From NCBI GenBank assembly GCA_030740295.1, contig JASLXP010000697.1, positions 1 through 11,305 of the forward strand: a stretch of 11,305 bases of DNA, read 5' to 3'. The position numbers and the translations under genes were made by a program. This document shows positions 1 through 8,123 of the stretch, piece by piece (within the stretch, counting starts at the first letter, position 1; each line of letters starts with the position of its first letter). The stretch comes from Planctomycetota bacterium. GTDB lineage: Bacteria > Planctomycetota > PUPC01 > JACPCR01. The notes beneath the pieces are model-generated. The model had not been told where the DNA came from. It made no database searches and saw only the letters and a list, made by a program, of their open reading frames with translations.

Positions 1-1411
1 CGTTGAAGAAGAAAGAAAGACGATTCGGATCGAGACCCATCTGCTGGAGCACGGTCGCGTGCAGGTTTTTTACGTGCAGCCGGTTCTCGACTGCGTGCGC
101 GCCGAGCTCATCCGTCTTGCCGTGGCTTACGCCGCCCTTGATTCCCCCGCCGGACATCCACATGGTAAAGCCGTAAGAGTTGTGATCTCGGCCGGTGCCC
201 TTGGCATATTCCGCGGTTGGCTGGCGCCCGAATTCGCCGCCCCAGATGACGATGGTCTCTTCGAGCAGCCCGCGCTGTTTGAGATCTTTGAGCAGCGCGG
301 CGACTGGTTTGTCCGTGCGGCCGGCGTGGCGCGTGTGATTGAACTTCATGTCCCGATGCGCGTCCCAGTTGTCGTCGTTATGGCCTCCGCCGGAGTAGAT
401 CTGCACGAAGCGGACGCCCCGTTCGACGAGCCGGCGGGCCAGCAGGCATTTGCGGCCGAAGTCCTGGGTGGTGTTGTTATTGAGGCCGTACATCTCACGG
501 GTGGATTCCGCTTCGGCGTTGAGGTCGACGGCTTCCGGCGCGTGCTTCTGCATGTTATAGGCGAGCTCGTAGCTGGCGATGCGAGCCTGGAGGTCACTGT
601 TTCCGGGCCGCTGTTCGGAGTGTTCGCGATTGAACTCGTTCAATTGGTCGAGCAGGCGGCGCTGCATTTTCCGCGTTACTCCCTGTTGCGGATTGAGGTC
701 GAGGATGGGCGTGCCCTGCGAACGAATCGTGACGCCCTGGTACGCGGCCGGCATGTATCCACTTGACCAGTTCTTCGCGCCGCTGATCGGCCCGCCTTTC
801 GGATCGAGCATGACGACGAAGCCGGGCAGATTCTGATTTTCACTTCCGAGCCCGTAGGTCACCCAGGATCCGATGCAGGGATGACCGCTCAGAATTCGTC
901 CGGCATTCATCATAAGGAGCGCGGAGCCGTGAATCGGTGATTCCGCATACATCGAATGAATGAATGCTATGTCGTCCGCGCAGGTAGCAAGATTGGGGAA
1001 CAGGTCTGAAACCATCTTGCCGCACTTGCCATAACGCTGGAACTGCCACTTGGGGCCTACGATGCGGCCCTGGCTTTTGCGACCGCCGCGGCCGAATGTC
1101 TTTACCTTTACAGTTTTGCCGTCGAGGGGATAGAGCTTCGGTTTGTGGTCAAATGTATCTACCTGGCTCGGCCCGCCGTACATGAACAGAAAGATGACCG
1201 ACTTGGCCTTGGGATGGAAGTGCGGCTTCTTCACCGCGAGCGGGCTGACCAGTGGAGTCACACCATCCGCGGCCATGGCCTGGCTGCCAAAGAATTCGCT
1301 ATCCAGCATGCCGGAGAGGGCGAGCCCTCCAAAGCCGCCTCCTGCCTGCCACAGAAACTCGCGGCGTGTGCGTCCGCAGAATTGGTTTTGGGTTTGATCC
1401 TTCTTGTTCAT
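1..1411 (-). CDS. DUF1501 family protein, Tat-type N-terminus (3' end cut by window edge)
   Basis: The reverse strand reads without interruption from ATG at 1411 to the left edge, giving 470 residues. The C-terminus, probably about 20 residues judging from the family, is missing. A twin-arginine-like motif TRREFLW (residues 15-21) is followed by a Gly/Ala-rich hydrophobic stretch, so Tat export is likely. Family hallmarks are SVIFLFMYGGPSQVDTFDHK (71-90), a NDDNWDAHRDM segment, EFGRQP, and TGRDH with Asp409-His410, followed by a Gly-rich stretch. DUF1501 proteins belong to the alkaline phosphatase/sulfatase-like fold; their substrate is unknown. They typically sit next to DUF1549/DUF1553 genes, as here except for the SGNH gene in between. 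It follows the SGNH stop by 98 bp on the same strand. The ribosome-binding site before ATG is weak. The family assignment is firm, the function open. Confidence 0.9.
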   Translation of the reverse strand, partial: MNKKDQTQNQFCGRTRREFLWQAGGGFGGLALSGMLDSEFFGSQAMAADGVTPLVSPLAVKKPHFHPKAKSVIFLFMYGGPSQVDTFDHKPKLYPLDGKTVKVKTFGRGGRKSQGRIVGPKWQFQRYGKCGKMVSDLFPNLATCADDIAFIHSMYAESPIHGSALLMMNAGRILSGHPCIGSWVTYGLGSENQNLPGFVVMLDPKGGPISGAKNWSSGYMPAAYQGVTIRSQGTPILDLNPQQGVTRKMQRRLLDQLNEFNREHSEQRPGNSDLQARIASYELAYNMQKHAPEAVDLNAEAESTREMYGLNNNTTQDFGRKCLLARRLVERGVRFVQIYSGGGHNDDNWDAHRDMKFNHTRHAGRTDKPVAALLKDLKQRGLLEETIVIWGGEFGRQPTAEYAKGTGRDHNSYGFTMWMSGGGIKGGVSHGKTDELGAHAVENRLHVKNLHATVLQQMGLDPNRLSFFFN

Positions 1412-1434
1412 GAGGTCTTTAGCTTTGTGGTGTG

Positions 1435-1477
1435 ATGCCTGACAAGGCATGGAAGGCAATGTTAGCGATGGCGCTAA
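1435..1477 (-). other. two short hairpins between the SGNH and DUF1501 genes
   Basis: Two perfect 6-bp stems lie in the 98-bp gap. ATGCCT/AGGCAT pairs 1435-1440 with 1445-1450 around a 4-nt loop. TTAGCG/CGCTAA pairs 1462-1467 with 1472-1477, also around a 4-nt loop. Neither is followed by a T-run on the minus strand, so a classical intrinsic terminator is not supported. They could be RNA processing or attenuation structures, or chance. Confidence 0.3.
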
Positions 1478-1509
1478 TTCTTGCACTGCCGTTTGGCCAT
1501 GGGCTGGGC

Positions 1510-2685
1510 TTACTCGCGGGCATCCATAAAATCGAGGAGCAGCTTGGCCACTACTTCGTTGCCGTGCTTGTTCCAGTGCTGCTCGTTTGAAAAGTAAAGT
1601 TCCTCTCCCTGCCCCCTTTTTGCTCCAAGCGAAGGGAGAAGATCCAGCATCGACAGTCCCTCTTTTTCGGCCAGCTTCATCAATCGTTTTCCGGGCAGGG
1701 CGGGGTCGTAATCATTCCGGTCGAGTCCGAGGGTTCTCAGGTAGCTGTTCCACTGCTCTCGACGCACCTGGTAAATGGTGGGTGCGATGACGAACACAAC
1801 CGGCAGGTTTCTCTCTTTGCCAAAGCGATCCATCTTCATGATCAGGGCTTCAGTTGTCTTGAACATGAGCTCAGTTGCCTCATCGAATTCCCGTTTGCAG
1901 AGATAGAGCTCGGGAGGCGTGCCCGGCGCCGGTCTGTGAACACCGCCGGATGGCTTTTTCATACCTTTCCGGATGTTGCTCCACTTGTTCTGCACAAAAT
2001 GGAAGAGGTGCATTCGGCGATGTAATTCGAGCATTGGCATCGAATGTCTCTTGGGATCTTCCGCGTCCATCGGGATCAGAATCTGCACCTCGCCGTTTGG
2101 ATCGATGAAAGCCTTGGGACGGGGGAACAGCCAGTACCCGCCGATGTTGTCCAGAAAATCGTTGCGGACGTAGAGCACCACGAAGACGAGCTTCGGGTGG
2201 AACTGCTTCGCAAAGCGTTCGAGGATCAGATACTCCTGAGTCTGGGCATAACCGCTCACTCCAAAATTCATCACCGAAGCGTTTTCCAGCTCTTGCTCCA
2301 TGACCTCGGTAAACACCTCGTCATGCTTGACCGCGATGTTCGCCACGAAGGAATCCCCGAGCACCATGATGACGTCCTTGCCGGGCTCGGGCTCGTCATC
2401 TCTGAATCCGAGGGAGTTCGTCTTGATGTAGTGCCGGGCCTCTCCCTGATAAACAATCGAACCAGTCGTGCTCGGAATGAAACGCCATCCCAGGATCTTG
2501 TCGGTCTCAAACAAGCCAGTGCTCTCATTGATCTGAGGGCTGAAGATGCGAAGGAACAGCTCGATCAGAAGGCAGCAGAAAACGAGAGAAACGACGGACG
2601 CAGTTATCTGTTTTCGCCTTTTCTTGAATGCCAGAATAGCCACCAGCGCGGCCAGCAGAAAAAGAGGAATGAGGATTCTATCCAA
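1510..2685 (-). CDS. membrane-anchored SGNH-hydrolase-like protein, TTG start
   Basis: This 391-residue protein has two predicted N-terminal membrane segments (about 3-20 and 28-48) separated by a basic KKRRK loop, followed by an SGNH/GDSL-type domain. Visible blocks are GDSF with candidate nucleophile Ser112, FGVSGY (141-146; block II Gly), YVRND with Asn175 (block III), and NEQHWN with His370 (block V). The Asp usually three residues before the His is Asn367 here, with Glu368 next to it. The family includes esterases and glycan O-acetyl transferases/esterases, so a role in removing or moving acyl groups on envelope or extracellular glycans is plausible but not shown. The start is TTG at 2685: GAGGGA lies 6 nt upstream, and an in-frame TAA at 2709-2707 leaves no earlier ATG or GTG. 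The repeat array lies upstream and DUF1501 downstream, all in one direction. Confidence 0.8.
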   Translation of the reverse strand: MDRILIPLFLLAALVAILAFKKRRKQITASVVSLVFCCLLIELFLRIFSPQINESTGLFETDKILGWRFIPSTTGSIVYQGEARHYIKTNSLGFRDDEPEPGKDVIMVLGDSFVANIAVKHDEVFTEVMEQELENASVMNFGVSGYAQTQEYLILERFAKQFHPKLVFVVLYVRNDFLDNIGGYWLFPRPKAFIDPNGEVQILIPMDAEDPKRHSMPMLELHRRMHLFHFVQNKWSNIRKGMKKPSGGVHRPAPGTPPELYLCKREFDEATELMFKTTEALIMKMDRFGKERNLPVVFVIAPTIYQVRREQWNSYLRTLGLDRNDYDPALPGKRLMKLAEKEGLSMLDLLPSLGAKRGQGEELYFSNEQHWNKHGNEVVAKLLLDFMDARE

Positions 2686-2782
2686 CGTGTTTCCCTCAAC
2701 ACCAGTTTATGCCCGGCTCTTCTTTTTGGCGCGAGACTTTTTCTTCGTGCGGAATTAACGACTTTGAACTCATGGGCTGAAT

Positions 2783-3107
2783 CTTGAGATCACAAAATGT
2801 GATCTCAAGTTGTTTGCTAAGGGATTAAAACTAAACAAGTTGAGGATCTTGAGATCACAATCTGTGATCTCAAGATCAGGCTCTGACCAGCAGGCGCTGT
2901 TTGAGATCACAATCTGTGACCTCAAAGATGGAGTCAAGTGTATACTACTGAACGCCTTAGGGTTTTTGAGGTCACAATCTGTGACCAGTTTCCTGCGGGT
3001 GGGTCATTCCATCTTGAGGTCACAATCTGTGACCTCAAGACTCCGATTAAACCTTTTGTAATAAGCTAGTTAACGATCTTGAGGTCACAGATTGTGACCT
3101 CAAGATC
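2783..3107. repeat. array of six palindromes arranged as three 65-bp doublets
   Basis: Six copies of a palindrome have the arm TTGAGRTCACA, a 3-nt centre and the complementary arm. Symmetric extents are 2783-2809, 2845-2877, 2900-2926, 2970-2986 (right arm decayed after GACC), 3012-3040 and 3075-3107. The longest copies (second and sixth) are 33 bp and end in GATC. Centres are at 2796, 2861, 2913, 2978, 3026 and 3091, giving gaps of 65, 52, 65, 48 and 65 bp. The centre is AAA in copy 1, ATC in copies 2-5 and GAT (the reverse complement) in copy 6. The array begins 14 nt after the stop of the giant PSCyt1/DUF1553 gene and ends 98 nt before the SGNH start. Possible roles are mRNA 3'-end hairpins, operator sites, or a REP/BIME-like mobile repeat. 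It lacks CRISPR-type unique spacers and no cas gene is present. Confidence 0.95.
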
Positions 3108-3121
3108 TGACATTTCTACAG

Positions 3122-6100
3122 TCAATCCAGGTACGCAAACTCATTCAGATTCAGAGCCATCAGGCAGAACTGCGCGAGGGCCTGATCCGGGCTTAGGCCG
3201 TCTTCACTTCTGAAAGCATTGATGAGTTCGACACTGCGAGTGATTTCGCTCGAATTAGGCTCGCGAGAGAAGGCGAGGCGGAATGCGTGTCTCACCTGGC
3301 CATCGGGACTGGGTCCCACCTCTTTCTTGAGCCGCTCGGCGAAGACCTTGGCCTGGCTATTCATGAACACGCTGTTGAGCATGATCAGCGACTGGGTCGG
3401 CACGGTGGTGACAAATCGAACGGCACAGGGCTGGTCGGTATCTGCGGAATCGTGAGATGCGAGAAAAGGATCGCTGACCGAGCGTTTGACGAAGTTGTAG
3501 ACCGTGCGGCGGGCCTGTTCCTGTGGCGAAGATCTGCCCCAGGCCGCGCCGGGGCGTGAAGCGCCGTGCAGAACTTCCTTTGGGATGGCGGAATAGAAAC
3601 TCTCGCCGCCCATCTTGAAGTTGATCGAACCGTTGACCGTGTGGACGGAGTCGCGCATTTCCTCTGCAGTGAGGCGGCGCATGTCGTAGCGCCAGAAGAG
3701 ATTGTTGCGCGGGTCTTTGTCATAGCTCGCGGCCACCATCTTTGAAGACATGCGGTACGCACTCGAGAGCATGATGAATTTGTGCATCGTCTTGAGCTTC
3801 CAGTTGCGTTCCATGAATTCCGCTGCGAGCCAGTTGAGCAGTTGCTCGTGGGTGGGCTGCTCACCGAGCCGGCCGAAGTCGCTCGTAGTGCGCACGATGC
3901 CGCGGCCGAAGTGGTGCTGCCAGACGCGGTTCATCATCACCCGTGCAGTGAGCGGGTTCTCCTTACTCGTGATCCATTCTGCGACGACCGTGCGTTTGCC
4001 GGACGAGCCATTGATCTTCTCTTTCGGCAATTCCGGATCGGGGAAGCCGAGCACGGAGGGATACCCCGGCTTCACCTCCTCGCCTTCCAGGTGTGGATTG
4101 CCTCGCCGAAGGACATGCACTCTCGAAGTGCCGCCGGTTTCCTGCACGGCCATGACCTTGATGCCCGGCGCGTCGAAGTTCGTCTTGAGGCTTTTATCGA
4201 GGTCGGTCTGCCATTTGAAGTACTGTTTCGTTTTGGCCGCTCCCATCACATCAGTGCCGTGCTTTCTGATGAGCGAGGCGATATTTACCGCGCCGCTTGT
4301 GGAGACCAGGCCGGCATCGATGTACTGCCCGCCGCCGGTCTGGCGGCAGTGGATGGCGAGGACGTTTTTGCCGAGCTTAAGCGCGGCCGCCGCACGGCTG
4401 TCGAGTTTGGCCCGAGTGTAGTTCGATCGATATGCCTTGAAGGTCGCGACCTGAACACCATTAATGTAGACCTCCGCGTCTTCATCGTGATGGATGTCCA
4501 GCGCAAGTGCGCCGGGCAATTTGGTGAGCGTGAAATGGCGGCGCAGCCAGATGTTCTTGCTGCGCCAATTGGTGCGCACGATAGAGCCCGGTGTGCCCTT
4601 CGCTCCAAAGCCTCCGTGCGACTGTTTCCATCCGGCCGGATTGAACTTCGGCTGCATCCAGTCGACCGCGGGCTTCTTTTCGGTCGACCACCAGAGGTCG
4701 CTCTTCCTGGGCCGCCGCCTCGCATCGGCGACGATCACCTCAGGCTTCGACGGGCCCGCGTCATCGGTGAGCGACTTGCGCTGAAAGTCCTGCCCCGACC
4801 AGGCGACCTTCAGCACCGGCCTTTTGTAGGTATTAAAGAACTCCAGCCTGATGGGCAACAGCCCCTTTCTAAGCGTCGCCTTCGCGTCTCGTTTGTGTGT
4901 ACCTTTGGCCGCCTTTTCATCGATCTGTTTGCCATCGATGATAAGTCGTGAGCCTTCGGTCGTTTCGAGGTGGAACGTGTACTCGCCATCCGCGGGCACA
5001 CGGAGCTTGCCTTCGAATACGAGCCCGATGGCTTCCTTGCGGGTAGCCGGCTCGAGGGAGAAATAGTTGGTCGCAATCCGGCCTTCGTTTTCGTGGCGCA
5101 AGTCTCTGAAATTCTTCGGCAGCGTCTCGAAGGTGTCCCGATAAAACCTGTAGCTCAGGTTAAGCATGTCGGATTCGGGAAGGTGCGTTACCTCGATGCC
5201 GGCCATTTCGATGTCATCGATTATGGCCGCTTTGAACTCTTCCTGAAACCTGTAAATCTGGCCGTAGAGCCTTTCTTCGTGTGCGGCCTTGGCGGCCAGT
5301 TTCTTCTCACGCTCTTTCGACTTACCGGTGTCCTTTACGGTAATCAGATTCTGCTTGTTCATGTCCCTCACATCGTGGAAGAACGCGATGAAGCGATAGT
5401 AGTCCTTTTGCGGGATGGGGTCTTTCTTGTGGCCATGGCATCGGCCGCAGCCGAGGGTCATGCCGAGCATGGTCTGTGCGGTGGTCGAGACGACGCCGTC
5501 CAGCACGTCGTATTTCTGCAGCTTGCGGTCGACCGGCTCGTCGTCCCAGATGCCGAGCCGGTAATAGCCGGTTGCGATGATGGCATTGGCTGAAGGGTTC
5601 TCGAGCTCGTCGCCCGCGAGCTGTTCGATGATGAACTGGTCGTAGCCCTTGCCCTCGTTGAACGACTTGATCACGTAATCACGGTAGCGCCAGGCGAACG
5701 GTTTTTTTGAATCGCGCTCGTAACCGTGCGTCTCCGCGTAACGGACATTGTCGAGCCAGTGGCGGCCCCATTTCTCGCCGTATTGCGGACGCTCGAGCAG
5801 GTCGTCGACCGCCCTTTCAAAAGCGTCAGGCGAATTGTCTTTGAGGAAAGCAACGACTTCTGATGGCGAAGGCGGCAGGCCGATGAGGTCATAATAGGCG
5901 CGGCGGACGAGAGCTATTTTATCGGCCGGCCCGTTGGGCTGGAGGCCGTTCGCCTCGAGTCTGGCAAGGATAAAATTATCGATCGCGTTGGTGACCCACC
6001 TGGCCTTCTTCACTTTCGGCACTTCCGGGCGCACGAGTTTTTTGTAGCACCAGTAATTCCTGGTGTGCTCGTTGACCTGCGTGGTGGAGACCACCTCGCT

Positions 6101-8014
6101 TTTTGGCATCGACCGTTCGAGCTCCTTCTTGAACGACGCACCCATGTGCAGCCAGCGAGTCAGCTTGATGATGAGCTCGTCGGGGAGTTTTCCCGTCGGA
6201 GGCATCTGGTGCATCTTGTCCACGTAGTTGATCATTTTGAGGATGTAGCTGTTGGCGGGCGTCTGCAGGTCGACGACCGGCCCGACGTCGCCGCCTTTGA
6301 GAATTCCTTCACGGCTACCGAGCCAGAGATGCGCCTTGAGGTTGTGCGGATCGTTGCGGTGACACTTGAAGCAGTTCTTTTCGAGAATCGGATAAATCTC
6401 TTTTTCGAAATAAGCGGTCTTCTGCTCCTCGCTCAAGTTCACGACTGTATCTGTTGCGCCGGCCAGCGTCGTCTTCAAGACCTCCGCCTGGAGCTGGCCG
6501 AGGGTGGCCACGATTGCAGGATCGGCCGGGCTCTTGATCACTCGCCATTCAAGGATGCCGCCGGAGACTTTGTCCTGGAGCTGCACCTCCAGCCGGAGCG
6601 ACGCAGTCTTGATCGGCTTGAACGTGACACGATTGAAGGTGTCTCTGGAATTGCTGTATGTGGCAGCCGTTTCGACGGGCACCCAGGTTTCGCCCTTTTT
6701 GTAGACGACGCGCCAAGTCTTCGGTATGCGGCAGTAGCCGATGCCAGTGTCATCGAACCAATAGACGTCGACGCCCGCGACCGCGGCTGCCGGGAAATCA
6801 TACTGCACCCACTCCTTGGTACCCGTATTCGGCCACCAGGTGTGGCGCCGGATGGAATGGTCGTTGGAGTGTTTGATTGCCGCGCCGTCAGCCAACGCGG
6901 TGACAATGTTGTCCTTCCATGTGTGCGATGCGGAGGGCTTGACACCAGAGAGGAAGATGTCATTACCTTTGAGGTATTCGAGGGCTTTGGAGTGCGGAAT
7001 CTTGCCACCGCTCTTCTCAAAGTCGAGCTTCAGGTTGAAACCAACAGGCTTCGCCTCAGTAGACACGGATATGCTCGCGAACGGGTCTTTGGGTGACGCG
7101 TCGAGTACCATCGAATTCGACATCGAATTTCCAAAATTCTTGAAGTCCTTAAACGTCCACACCACCTTCTTTTCGCGAGTAACTTCAATAATCTGCGGGT
7201 TGTTCGGCCCCGCGTGGCAGTTGCCGATGATGATGTTGCCGTTAGGCATTTTCTGGAGAGTGGTGACCCACGCGAGCTGGATACCCGGCAGGTCGTCCTG
7301 ATGAATCTGCCAGACGATCTTTTTGTCCTTCGTCACTTCGAGGACGCTGTGTCCATTGCCGCTCCCGATGAGGGTGTTTCCGTTCTTCAATCTGAGAATG
7401 CCAAAAACGGCATTGCCAAATGCAGCGACACCATGCCCGCCCTTTTTCTTTTTGCCGAAGAGGGGCACTTCGTATTCCCAGACCAGCTTGCCATCCTTGC
7501 CGTACTCACGGACGAAACCGTCGCCTTCGTGCGCGACGAGGTAGTGTCCGTTGTCGATCTTCCGGGCCAGCCGCGTATCGCGATGCGGGTGAGGACGGTT
7601 CAGCTTCATCTTGAACTCTTTGACGATCTTACCGTCCTTGTTCACCTCGATAATTCGCCCGCGGCCGGATTCCGCGATCATCGTATCGCCGTTAGGCAGA
7701 CGTTGATGCGCATGAATCTCAACGCGCTCGCCCTTCTGCGGCCTGGCGTGATACTCCCATACAATCTTGCCGGACTTTGGATCGAGCTCTTGCACCCGCT
7801 GCATACCGGACTGGAGCATGATGTTGCCATTAGGCAGCAGATCGAGATCGTGGATGCCGCCCTGAAGTTTGTACTTCCATTCAAAGGTGCCGTCGGGCGC
7901 AACAATGCCAATCAGCCGTTTGGAGTAATCAGCCGCCAGGACGCGATGGCCTTCCGCGTGGAGATAAAGTGGCAAGAACAGCGGAGCAAACAGGGCAATC
8001 AGAGTGTTCTTCAT
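3122..8014 (-). CDS. giant PSCyt1/DUF1549/DUF1553 protein with N-terminal propeller, discoidin-like and PA14 domains
   Basis: The 1630-residue protein has a signal peptide (about 1-20) and so is exported. Domain order, by eye: five propeller-type repeats with an NG motif near residues 62, 108, 155, 211 and 258, each with a nearby 'VWEY/VWTF'-like strand (PQQ/arylsulfotransferase-like); a discoidin-like carbohydrate-associated domain (about 360-495, with WWP, EWVQYDF, VYWFDD); PSCyt1 with haem motif CFKCH (548-552); DUF1549 (about 685-875) with a second CxxCH, CGRCH (856-860); a PA14-like domain (about 980-1065, GEYTFHLET); a galactose-binding-like domain (about 1090-1240); and DUF1553 (about 1290-1620) ending LNLNEFAYLD, a typical family end. 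DUF1549/DUF1553 proteins have no established reaction; two CxxCH motifs suggest c-type haem. The ATG start has AAAGG about 6 nt upstream. It lies 237 bp after the sulfatase, same strand. The family call is firm; domain edges are approximate. Confidence 0.93.
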   Translation of the reverse strand: MKNTLIALFAPLFLPLYLHAEGHRVLAADYSKRLIGIVAPDGTFEWKYKLQGGIHDLDLLPNGNIMLQSGMQRVQELDPKSGKIVWEYHARPQKGERVEIHAHQRLPNGDTMIAESGRGRIIEVNKDGKIVKEFKMKLNRPHPHRDTRLARKIDNGHYLVAHEGDGFVREYGKDGKLVWEYEVPLFGKKKKGGHGVAAFGNAVFGILRLKNGNTLIGSGNGHSVLEVTKDKKIVWQIHQDDLPGIQLAWVTTLQKMPNGNIIIGNCHAGPNNPQIIEVTREKKVVWTFKDFKNFGNSMSNSMVLDASPKDPFASISVSTEAKPVGFNLKLDFEKSGGKIPHSKALEYLKGNDIFLSGVKPSASHTWKDNIVTALADGAAIKHSNDHSIRRHTWWPNTGTKEWVQYDFPAAAVAGVDVYWFDDTGIGYCRIPKTWRVVYKKGETWVPVETAATYSNSRDTFNRVTFKPIKTASLRLEVQLQDKVSGGILEWRVIKSPADPAIVATLGQLQAEVLKTTLAGATDTVVNLSEEQKTAYFEKEIYPILEKNCFKCHRNDPHNLKAHLWLGSREGILKGGDVGPVVDLQTPANSYILKMINYVDKMHQMPPTGKLPDELIIKLTRWLHMGASFKKELERSMPKSEVVSTTQVNEHTRNYWCYKKLVRPEVPKVKKARWVTNAIDNFILARLEANGLQPNGPADKIALVRRAYYDLIGLPPSPSEVVAFLKDNSPDAFERAVDDLLERPQYGEKWGRHWLDNVRYAETHGYERDSKKPFAWRYRDYVIKSFNEGKGYDQFIIEQLAGDELENPSANAIIATGYYRLGIWDDEPVDRKLQKYDVLDGVVSTTAQTMLGMTLGCGRCHGHKKDPIPQKDYYRFIAFFHDVRDMNKQNLITVKDTGKSKEREKKLAAKAAHEERLYGQIYRFQEEFKAAIIDDIEMAGIEVTHLPESDMLNLSYRFYRDTFETLPKNFRDLRHENEGRIATNYFSLEPATRKEAIGLVFEGKLRVPADGEYTFHLETTEGSRLIIDGKQIDEKAAKGTHKRDAKATLRKGLLPIRLEFFNTYKRPVLKVAWSGQDFQRKSLTDDAGPSKPEVIVADARRRPRKSDLWWSTEKKPAVDWMQPKFNPAGWKQSHGGFGAKGTPGSIVRTNWRSKNIWLRRHFTLTKLPGALALDIHHDEDAEVYINGVQVATFKAYRSNYTRAKLDSRAAAALKLGKNVLAIHCRQTGGGQYIDAGLVSTSGAVNIASLIRKHGTDVMGAAKTKQYFKWQTDLDKSLKTNFDAPGIKVMAVQETGGTSRVHVLRRGNPHLEGEEVKPGYPSVLGFPDPELPKEKINGSSGKRTVVAEWITSKENPLTARVMMNRVWQHHFGRGIVRTTSDFGRLGEQPTHEQLLNWLAAEFMERNWKLKTMHKFIMLSSAYRMSSKMVAASYDKDPRNNLFWRYDMRRLTAEEMRDSVHTVNGSINFKMGGESFYSAIPKEVLHGASRPGAAWGRSSPQEQARRTVYNFVKRSVSDPFLASHDSADTDQPCAVRFVTTVPTQSLIMLNSVFMNSQAKVFAERLKKEVGPSPDGQVRHAFRLAFSREPNSSEITRSVELINAFRSEDGLSPDQALAQFCLMALNLNEFAYLD

Positions 8015-8123
8015 TTTCTACCTTTACGGGTCAGTAATGCGCTGTGAATCGAGCGCGGAAAGGATAATTGAAGTTTCCGGATTCGACACCGGCAGCAAAA
8101 TGAAAGGAGCCTCGTTTCGTTGT

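Noticed and set aside
59..766. Open frame of 235 codons on the plus strand
   Set aside because: Antisense to DUF1501, which has clear family motifs through the same region.
2044..2787. Open frame of 247 codons on the plus strand
   Set aside because: Antisense to the SGNH gene, whose GDSF, GVSGY, RND and HWN motifs are intact.
2783..3107. CRISPR-like array
   Set aside because: Repeats are full palindromes that vary in extent and sequence, intervals alternate between 65 and about 50 bp, the 40-nt spacers resemble each other, and there are no cas genes.
2783..3107. CRP/FNR-type binding sites (TGTGA and TCACA half-sites)
   Set aside because: The half-sites are in the opposite order and spacing (TCACA, 3 nt, TGTGA), and the conserved symmetry extends far beyond them.
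3782..4951. Long open frame of 389 codons on the plus strand
   Set aside because: It is antisense to the giant PSCyt1/DUF1553 gene, whose conserved domains cover the same DNA. It is a by-product of codon bias.
6065..7096. Open frame of 343 codons on the plus strand
   Set aside because: Antisense to the discoidin-like, PSCyt1 and nearby parts of the giant gene, with no recognisable domain.
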